Source of the DNA: Eutypella sp. D-1
Taxonomy: Eukaryota > Ascomycota > Sordariomycetes > Xylariales > Diatrypaceae
Direction: 5' to 3'
Assembly (NCBI GenBank): GCA_023313575.1
Contig: JAJTTP010000062.1
Coordinates: forward strand, 1-13,195
Length of the DNA stretch: 13,195 nucleotides
A model generated the notes under the pieces. That model did not search any database and was not told the origin of the DNA. It saw only the letters and a program-made list of their open reading frames with translations. This document shows, one piece after another, positions 1 to 7,400 of this stretch (the first letter of the stretch is position 1; each line of letters begins with the position of its first letter). Both the position numbers and the translations under genes were made by a program.

Positions 1-140
1 ATAAACCTAATATACTACAAGCTGATAATTCTAACCCTCAAGGTGGAGGGATTATAGATAGTGAACTAAAAAAAATAAAAGAAAGAGAGGAAAGTATAAG
101 TCAGGTCCTCTCAGATAAAAGCGCGCGATCACTAAAATAA
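1..140 (+). CDS. 3' end of an unidentified mitochondrial ORF (partial)
   Basis: The frame starting at position 3 is open from the left edge to a TAA at 138-140 and gives 45 residues rich in Lys, Glu and Ser, including a run PQGGG followed by a charged helix-like stretch (ELKKIKEREES) and ending in ARSLK. It looks like the hydrophilic C-terminal tail of a longer protein whose body lies upstream of the window. I do not recognise the family. It is on the same strand as cob and about 1.15 kb upstream of it. A chance open frame of this length is possible, so the call is moderate. Confidence 0.4.
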   Translation, partial: KPNILQADNSNPQGGGIIDSELKKIKEREESISQVLSDKSARSLK

Positions 141-163
141 ACCTAAGTTTATGGATACTATAA

Positions 164-640
164 AAAATCCGTAAGAATCCGTGGATTCTGAGACTATATA
201 AGCTATAAATTTTTAGCAGGAATAAAGGTATTTTATGAATAGTTAATAATAAGGGTTTAACTAGTATAGATAAATTAAATATTCTATATTAATTATGTCC
301 AATTAAAATAACTCCTGTAGGATAACCTTTTACTTATTTATAAAGATCCCGTATTTTAGTAAATAAATATACAACTAGTACTATTAAAGATGCGAGATCG
401 AATAATAGTTTAGGTGCTAATGAATTACCCGTGTTTAGTTTACCGTATATGAGACAAGCCTCTAGCCCTTAAGTTAAATCACCAGCTGTTGAATTATGTT
501 CTTTGGATAAGGGTAAGAGTATATAAAGAAAATATCCTTTAAATATTTCTACACCTAATGCTGTAGAGCTTAGTGAACTTAAAGAGGAAAACTTAAAACT
601 GTTTCTTATTCAACTGTGGACTCAGTTCAAATGAAAATAA
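164..640 (+). pseudogene. decayed ORF with five internal TAA stops, family unknown
   Basis: Read in one frame (codon starts at 164, 167 and so on) with TGA as Trp, this stretch gives protein-like sequence throughout, such as NNKGLTSIDKLNILY, ANELPVFSLPYMRQASSP and ISTPNAVELSELKEENLKLF. It is interrupted by TAA at 290, 323, 341, 470 and 524 and ends at TAA 638-640. No frameshift is needed to keep the protein-like character, which suggests point mutations to TAA rather than random sequence. I cannot name the family. A degraded plasmid or hypothetical mitochondrial ORF is possible. It lies just after another ORF tail (stop at 138-140) in a different frame. Confidence 0.4.
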
Positions 641-695
641 AGGTATATTAAATAAATATAAATAAGAACTAAAAAAAAAAGCCTCGCCAACTTCT

Positions 696-787
696 GGGAA
701 AAATTTACCTTATCCATATCCCTTCGGGAAAAATTTACCTTATGGATCGCTTCTGTAGGCGTAGCCACCGAAGGATATGGGATATGG
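696..787 (+). repeat. GC-rich hairpin cluster with an 18-nt direct repeat
   Basis: GGGAAAAATTTACCTTAT occurs at 696-713 and again at 726-743, a period of 30. Between and after them CCATATCCCTTCGG (714-727) can pair with CCGAAGGATATGG (768-780) apart from one bulged base, and GATATGG is repeated again at 781-787. Such GC clusters are typical mobile hairpin elements of fungal mtDNA. The core ATCCATATCCCTTCGGGA (712-729) recurs at 9070-9087 in intron 4. Confidence 0.75.
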
Positions 788-876
788 CACAAAAATAAAA
801 AAAACTGTGTGAATTTAAGGGTAGAATATAGTAGTACGGTTACTATTGTATAGGTTTTAATCTTATACCATTGTAG

Positions 877-907
877 CCCTGGCCGTCTAACTTAAACCAG
901 GGGGGGG
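877..907 (+). repeat. small GC hairpin ending in a G8 run
   Basis: CCCTGG (877-882) pairs with CCAGGG (897-902), and the right arm runs into eight consecutive G (900-907). The long G run is out of character for AT-rich mtDNA and resembles the G9 run at 8859-8867. Confidence 0.5.
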
Positions 908-1000
908 ACCGCTTTGCGAGAAAAACCCTAGATTCTGCGTTTAAAGGATTATCCACGGTAGTTTTTAGAGGATATCAAGGACGCATACTTCTTATTTTCG

Positions 1001-1063
1001 CGACCTTCGGTCTCCCTCCGTATCCCCATCGGGGATGGGGGCCCCTCCCTAGGGGAACGGAGG
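1001..1063 (+). repeat. nested GC-rich hairpin element upstream of cob
   Basis: A short hairpin GACCTTCGGTC (1002-1012) is followed by an outer stem CCTCCGT (1015-1021) with ACGGAGG (1057-1063). Inside that stem lie a perfect palindromic hairpin ATCCCCATCGGGGAT (1022-1036) and a second GC stem built from GGGGCCCC and TCCCTAGGGGA (about 1037-1056). The cruciform-like design fits mitochondrial double-hairpin elements. It lies about 230 bases upstream of the cob start. Confidence 0.7.
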
Positions 1064-1290
1064 TTCAGAAAGTATAGCACAAAAGTAGAAAAATCTCGGT
1101 TAACTTCAAAACGTTAGGATCTTTTGCAGTAATAAGTTTATTTAGTGGTAAATCATCGATATCATAGCGTGAATTATAAAGGAAAAAAAAATTATTATTA
1201 CCTTCCTTCTACATTAATTGTATATAATACATATAAGAGCTTTTATTAACTCTAAATTTTTTTAACCAAAATTATAATAATAATCAAAAA

Positions 1291-1445
1291 ATGAGAATAT
1301 TAAAAAGTAATCCTTTATTAAGATTAGTTAATTCGTATATTATTGACGCATCAGAACCTAGTAACATTAGCTATTTATGAAATTTTGGGTCTTTATTAGC
1401 TTTGTGTCTTATTGTCCAAATCGTTACGGGAGTAACGTTAGCGAT
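1291..1445 (+). CDS. cob: cob exon 1 (codons 1-52, last codon split)
   Basis: ATG at 1291 opens [16 protein letters not shown] and runs through the first transmembrane helix to TLAM. The exon is taken to end at U1445, so the Met52 codon is split AT|G. This satisfies the group I requirement for a terminal U. Its last 27 bases use unusual wobble choices (TTACGGGAGTAACG) compared with the two degenerate copies at 3166-3192 and 4603-4629, which resemble each other more than this exon. That is consistent with replacement of the exon flank when an intron arrived. Confidence 0.93.
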
Positions 1446-4400
1446 GAAAGTTTTTCAATTTTTTGTCTCTATGTTTTATCCTGCAGAATACCCATCGGTG
1501 GGTATCTTAAATAAACACGTATTAAGTTCTTCTGTGATTCCTTCTTTTTCATGCACACAGTTAAAAGATAATATTAAATCTTTAGAAGATAGGGTTTTAC
1601 ACCTAAAAGAAGATAAAGTTAAATCATGAGCTAGCTATTCCGGAGGAAAGGAAAATTTTTCGGAATGATTAAGAGGTTTTACAGACGGGGAAGGTTATTT
1701 TTTAATAACATTAACATCCAGAAAAAGATTAAATAAGTCAGGTGAATTAATTGACTATCATCGTTTTAATTTTTCTTTTATATTACACGTAGCAATAAAA
1801 GATTTAAATGTGTTATATAATATTCAAAGATTTCTGGGAGGTATAGGTGTTGTAAATAAAAACGAAAAATCAGCTAAATATGCTGTAACGTCTAGAGAAG
1901 ATACTAACAAATTATTAGAATTAATGTATAATTCTTTTTCCAGATTAAATACCATAAAAGTTTTAGATTTTTTAGCTTGATATGAAGCTCGTACTTTATA
2001 TTTAAATTTCATGGATGAAAGAGACAAAGAAGTACCTTTACATTTGGACCCTTCATATTCGATTATACACGAGAAAATATTATCTATTAAAAGTTTTATG
2101 AATAGAGCTAGAACTAATTTCAGATTACCTGAAAATCATGTGGTAATTATAACTAATGAATGATTACTTGGGTTCTTTGAAGGTGAAGGTTGCTTTTATG
2201 TTAATAATTTCAGCGTATGTTTTAAATTGGCTCAAACCTCAATTAATAGATACGTATTAGTTCATATTAAAGACTATCTTATGAAATACGGGTCAAATAT
2301 GGTTATTAGCTTATTTGATAGTAAATCTAATAAATTAAAACAAAAACCTTATACTGAACTATACATAGGTAAGAATAACCAAACTGCCTACATTTTAATT
2401 TTTTATTAATAAATTTACCTTGACTATCTACTAAAGTTGTTGATTTTATAAACTGAGTTATAATTTATATTTTAGTTTATGAAGGAAAACATATTCTACC
2501 TGAGGGTAAAGATATAATTGTTAAATTAAGATCAAATATGGGACTTAATAGTAACATAAATGATCCAGTCGTTAGTAAAGAAACCTTGGATTTATTATAT
2601 AGTGAAAATAATTACGTTGAAACTGATCAATCAGGTATATTAAAAGTAAGAAAAAACTCTAAAGGTTTATCTAGTGTAATCCATAGACAAGGCTCATATG
2701 TTTTAGCTACTAATGAGGAAAACACTAGTAGTTTAAGATTTAATTCTAATGCTGAATGTGCTAATTACTTTGAAGTAAGTAAAGTAACAGTAGGCAGATG
2801 AATCAGTAAAAATTCACCTGTTACAACAAAGAAAGGTACATTTAGATTTAAAAAATTATTTGATGATGAATATTAGGTGGAGCCCCTTATATTAGTTATG
2901 TATTATTTAATTATACTTTTGTTGGAAATCGAGGCGATTCTGCTATCTAATTAGCATAGTAAAAGAAAATTACTTTTTAGCCTTCAAAGTTACCTTTTAA
3001 TATAATGGTACGTTGTTTATTTAAACCAGAGAAGATTTCGGAGTCATTGGGGTTGTTGTGTCGCTAAAGCTACCGCTAGTGTATACCCTGTTATATTATT
3101 ATCCTTATGAAAATTGTGCGATTTAAAAAGCTCTCTTTTTTTTACTCGTATATATTTGTCAGGAAATTATAACAGGTGTTACATTAGCTATGGAAAGAAA
3201 AAATGTGTAGCTATAAAATCTTACAAATTGCTGGAACGCCCAATAGTATTTTGGACAATCAGCAGGGAAGCAGCAAATAAATATGTTGAATCTTCAGAGA
3301 CTAAAGGTAAGACATGTGTTACTTCATTAAAATAATGTACACATGATGATATAGTCCAGCCTTTCGAGAGAATAAGGAATTTGGGCATATTATTACCTAT
3401 TTATTAGCTTTATTAATTCCAACATTTTACTTAGCGGTTAAAGTAGCCAACTACAACACAAGAGATGGAGGAATTTCTAATTCAAATAATAAATCGAACA
3501 TACCAAGCACAAATGTTATCGTAGATGTAAAAAATTCTGGTATTAAATTAAGTCCCTGATTCGTTACAGGGTTTGCTGACGCGGAATCATCTTTCAGTAT
3601 GTCTGTCTTTAAATCTAAAACCGCTGCTGTAGGTTGAGCAATAGAACCTTGTTTTATTATTACTTTACATAAAAAAGATATAGAATTATTAAATAAAATT
3701 CAATTGTTTTTTGGTGTAGGTTCAGTGTCAACAGTTGGTGATAAAACTGCACGTTACAGAGTAAGATCTAGACAAGAATTGAAAACAATTATAGCACATT
3801 TTGAAAAATATCCGTTACAAACCACTAAATTTGTTAATTTTATTTGTTTCTGTAAAATATTAGAACTTATGAACAATAAATTACATACTAACGTTGAAGG
3901 GTTCTTAAAACTATTATCTTTAATAAATAAATTAAATAATCCCTTATCTGAATCTTTACTTGAAAAATTAGCACCTTTAGGTATAATCCCTAGTGTGGAA
4001 TTAGAACTATCATCCGTTGAGTCGTTAAATATAAAGGATAAACTAGATCCTTGATGAATATCTGGATTTGCGACAGGTGAAAGTTCTTTTACATTCTTTA
4101 CTAGAAAAAGGCAAAAAGCTGCAGGGGATGTAGTTAAAGATTATACACTTGTATTTGAAATGGGTCAGAAAAGTGATAATATTTATCTTTTAAATTTAAT
4201 AGTTAATACCTTGGGGTACGGTAAAGTATACACTGAAAAAAGAGGTATAAGTAAATTTAGATTAGTTCCTAGAGATCAAATTTTAAATGATTTAGTTCCT
4301 TTTTTTGATAAATACCCTTTAGAGGGTAATAAAGCTTTACAATATTCAGTTTGAATTCAAATTGTAAATACTCTTCATAAAAATCCTAGATCAGCTCATA

Positions 4401-7400
4401 GAGAAAATAAAGTAGAAGCTCTGATGAAAGAGTTGTCTAATTTAAATAAATAAATAATATAGCCTCATGGCATTATAATCCCAGTATAATGGAAGCATTT
4501 CATTCAGTAGAGCATAAGTATTATGTAGAGTTTTTTGCTAACTATTTAATAGAACTATTATTATGAGAAAATTTTTATATTAGTACTGTTACTAATATAA
4601 AAACTATAACAGGTGGTACATTAGCTATGTATTTTTTTAATAAAAAAAACCCTAGTTTAAAAGAGGTATTGGAGGGACTGGGGATTGATGTTGAAGGATT
4701 GGAACTAGACATTGATGGTATTAATTTAGATAATATAGACCAAATCATAGCTTTAATAAAGAAGCTATTAGGTTTAGATTTAAATTATTTAACCTTATGA
4801 TTTATCATATTAACTTTGTTAGCTATCTTATATCTAGCTATAAATAATAGGAAGCAATTGGAATTAGATTTAACCCCTATTCTTCTAAAAAAGGGAAATT
4901 GTTATCATGGAGCTATTATAGATTTAAGGGACCCTACAGGATACAATTTGAGGCGTTTGTACGCGTTAAATAGTAATATTCAGGGATTAGTTATACATTG
5001 TCCTGAGTTGGAGCCTCGTATATGATATTGTGTATATTCTATTCAGCCTATCTCTAATATCGAGGGATCATATGATATCATAGGTCCCTTTCTGTCTGAT
5101 TACAGAGAATACCATATTAGTATTAATTTCGAATCACCTAATAGAGTTTTATGGTTACTTTTCTCATCAGTATTTGACCTAAAAATTTTTACTGGCTTTG
5201 AGGAATATGCTGTGGAAATTTCTCCTGATTTAGAAAATTTAAACACTATAGAAATCCGGGGGTTACTAAGTACATATAGAGATAATAATCGTCCATCTCC
5301 CCCTTTTTTCTATTCATAATAGTTCTTTTTAGATAAAACACACTAAGTTGATAAATATTATTCTAGTTCACTAATCCTAATATATATAAGCATGTAATTT
5401 AGTTGAATATATAACATAATGTGCTCTTTAAATCGGGCTAATTGCTGGAAAACCTTATAATTGCTAAGGCAATCAGCAGGAAACCAACGTATATGTGTAT
5501 TATGTCCCCGGGGGGATCTTCAGAGACTAATACGCCTGACATCAGATTTAGAACTAAATCTAGGTGATGATATAGTCCAATCTCTGCTGTGAAGTAGAGT
5601 AGTTCAGATTATCTGTCTATGCCTTTTTGAGGGCATAATTTTAGCATTGTTTATTTATGTATCGGGTTCTAAAAATAAAATGGGATTTCGTAACTTTACA
5701 ACTTGTTTAAATGAAAACTTTTACGTACAAAGGGACAACTTTACAAATAAGGACTTTTTATACTGATTTAGCGGGTTTACCTGTTCCCCTCCGGGGAAGA
5801 GCGGAAGGTAATTTTTTAGTTTCAATTGAGAGGCTCCTGCGGTGAAAAAAAATAACCAACTAAAATCTAAATTTAACTTATTAATTTTATATAATACTTA
5901 AGATTTTAGGTTGGTTATTTTTTTAAACGCCGATCCTAGTAAATATGTGAAATTAAGATTTAAAATTAGCTTGCATATTGATGATGTAAAAGTACTTCAT
6001 ACTATTGAATCTAATTTAGGTTTTGGTAGAATAGTTGAAGAAAACAGTAGAAATAGTTGTTCTTTTATTGTCGAAGATTCTTTAAATATAGATAAATTAT
6101 GTGATATATTTAATCATTACCCTCTTCGTACCAGTAAAAAATTAGACTTTCTTAGTTTTTATGAAGTTTCACTTATAAAAGCTACTAATAAAGCAATATC
6201 TGATGTAGATATGAAAAAAATTGTATCTATTAAAAACAGTATGAATTCTAAAAGAGAAATTTTCACATATGGTGCTTCGAAATCTCAAATTATAATAAAC
6301 CCAAATTGATTCATAGGATTCATAGAAGGTGAAGGTACTTTCGGAATTAAAACAGGGTCTTCTTTATATTTTCAAGTAGCACAGAAAAATACAAGTCAAG
6401 AATGTTTAAATGGTATAACAAATTTTTTGTTAAACTTGTCAAGTAATGCTAGAACATATAATAATGATCCTGATAGTAAAATCCTACCTATTAACATTAC
6501 AAATACTATTAATGTAAGAACTAATGTGGTATCATTAGCTATTGCTAACACAGATGCTTTATACTATTATTTATTGCCGTTTTTAGATTCATCTAAATTT
6601 TATTCTCGTAAAGAGATAGATTTTAAATTATGAAGAATGGCTTTATTATTGAAGATTTATGGATATTATTATACAACAGAAGGTAAGAATTTATTTTTAG
6701 ATATTGCAGGAATTATCAATAAAAGATATAGTACATATCCATCCGTTAGTGATACTAATGAAGTTATTAATAATATAACTGAAAGATTTAAGAATATTAT
6801 GCAAAAAGATTCTCCTTTTTGTGTAAAACTTAATATACCACATACGGAGAATGTGCGTAAATATAGTATAAAAAATAGATCTGAAAATCCTAAGATTGTT
6901 TATATTTATGTTAATAATGAAATGGTAACTGGATCGCCATTTACTTCATTCAGTTCAGCACATAAGGCATTAGGATTAAAACCTAGTAGTAATACTTGTA
7001 ATCGTTATATTGATACAAATAGACTTTATAAAAATAAATATATTTACACATCTAAGCCCATAGATAGAGCGTCTAGGGATTAGATTATAGTAGATGATAA
7101 TTTGTTGTTTAATATTTGTAACCTATGATTATGCGTGATGTCTCTAATGGTTGGTTTATTCGTTACTTACATAGTAACACTGCGTCTGCTTTTTTCTTTT
7201 TGGTCTATTTACACATAGGTAGAGGTATATATTACGGATCTTATAGATATCCAAGAACATTAGTTTGAGCTATAGGTACTGTTATATTTATACTTATGGT
7301 GGCTACAGCTTTCCTGGGTTATGAATATAGCCCAAAATGATTTAATATAAGTAATAAAGGGGTTATAATAAAATATAACAAAGTAAACAATAATAGACTG

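Larger units (their letters stand above)
641..1290 (+). other. spacer and cob 5' leader with GC-rich hairpin clusters
   Basis: No credible coding frame or tRNA was found here. The stretch holds three GC-rich hairpin blocks (annotated separately at 696-787, 877-907 and 1001-1063) in otherwise AT-rich sequence. The last 200 bases before the cob ATG are very AT-rich and would form the 5' untranslated leader. I see no promoter motif that I can defend. Confidence 0.6.
1446..4469 (+). mobile_element. composite group I intron at cob codon 52/53
   Basis: About 3 kb separates exon 1 from exon 2. It starts GAAAG after U1445 and ends with G4469. In order it holds a LAGLIDADG gene fused in frame to exon 1 (1446-2876), a 230-base stretch with no clear core, a degenerate copy of the exon 1 3' end (3105-3192), a group I core with P, Q, R and S elements (3225-3360), and a second LAGLIDADG gene (3335-4453). 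Two endonuclease genes, one visible core and an internal exon-like copy point to two introns stacked at the same site. Whether they splice as one unit or in two steps cannot be told from the sequence. Confidence 0.85.
5680..7083 (+). pseudogene. LAGLIDADG homing endonuclease broken by two hairpin insertions
   Basis: The start at ATG 5680 is tentative, as the frame is open upstream to 5461, right through the intron core. Motif 1 begins WFSGFT (from 5764), is cut by a GC hairpin (5784-5798), and resumes one frame over as EGNFLVSI (from 5804). After a few codons an AT-rich palindrome (5845-5924) interrupts again. From there one frame runs open (TGA = Trp) to TAG 7081-7083, with [15 protein letters not shown], motif 2 [14 protein letters not shown] (from 6307), [15 protein letters not shown] and a C-terminal IENR1/NUMOD1-like domain ([26 protein letters not shown]). 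The second half is well preserved, so inactivation by the insertions appears recent. Confidence 0.85.
4516..7127 (+). mobile_element. group I intron at cob codon 67/68
   Basis: The intron begins after U4515 and ends with G7127. It contains a third, degenerate copy of the cob exon 1 end (4540-4629), an intact ORF of unknown function (4627-5319), a clear group I core (5438-5580) and a disrupted LAGLIDADG gene (5680-7083). Cob introns at 67/68 are known in Botrytis cinerea and relatives. The presence of an exon-1-like copy suggests that part of this intron came from an element that once sat at codon 52/53. Confidence 0.88.

Noticed and set aside
1824..2027. Minus-strand ORF of 67 codons
   Set aside because: It is antisense to the well-supported LAGLIDADG gene and shows no motif.
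3114..3335. Plus-strand ORF of 73 codons
   Set aside because: It overlaps the cob exon-like copy and the P, Q and R elements of a group I core and shows no protein motif; it is an out-of-frame reading of structural RNA.
5461..5679. Open frame running through the intron 2 core into the endonuclease
   Set aside because: The part over the P-Q-R-S elements is constrained as RNA; the peptide there has no motif, so the gene was started at ATG 5680, although the true start is unknown.
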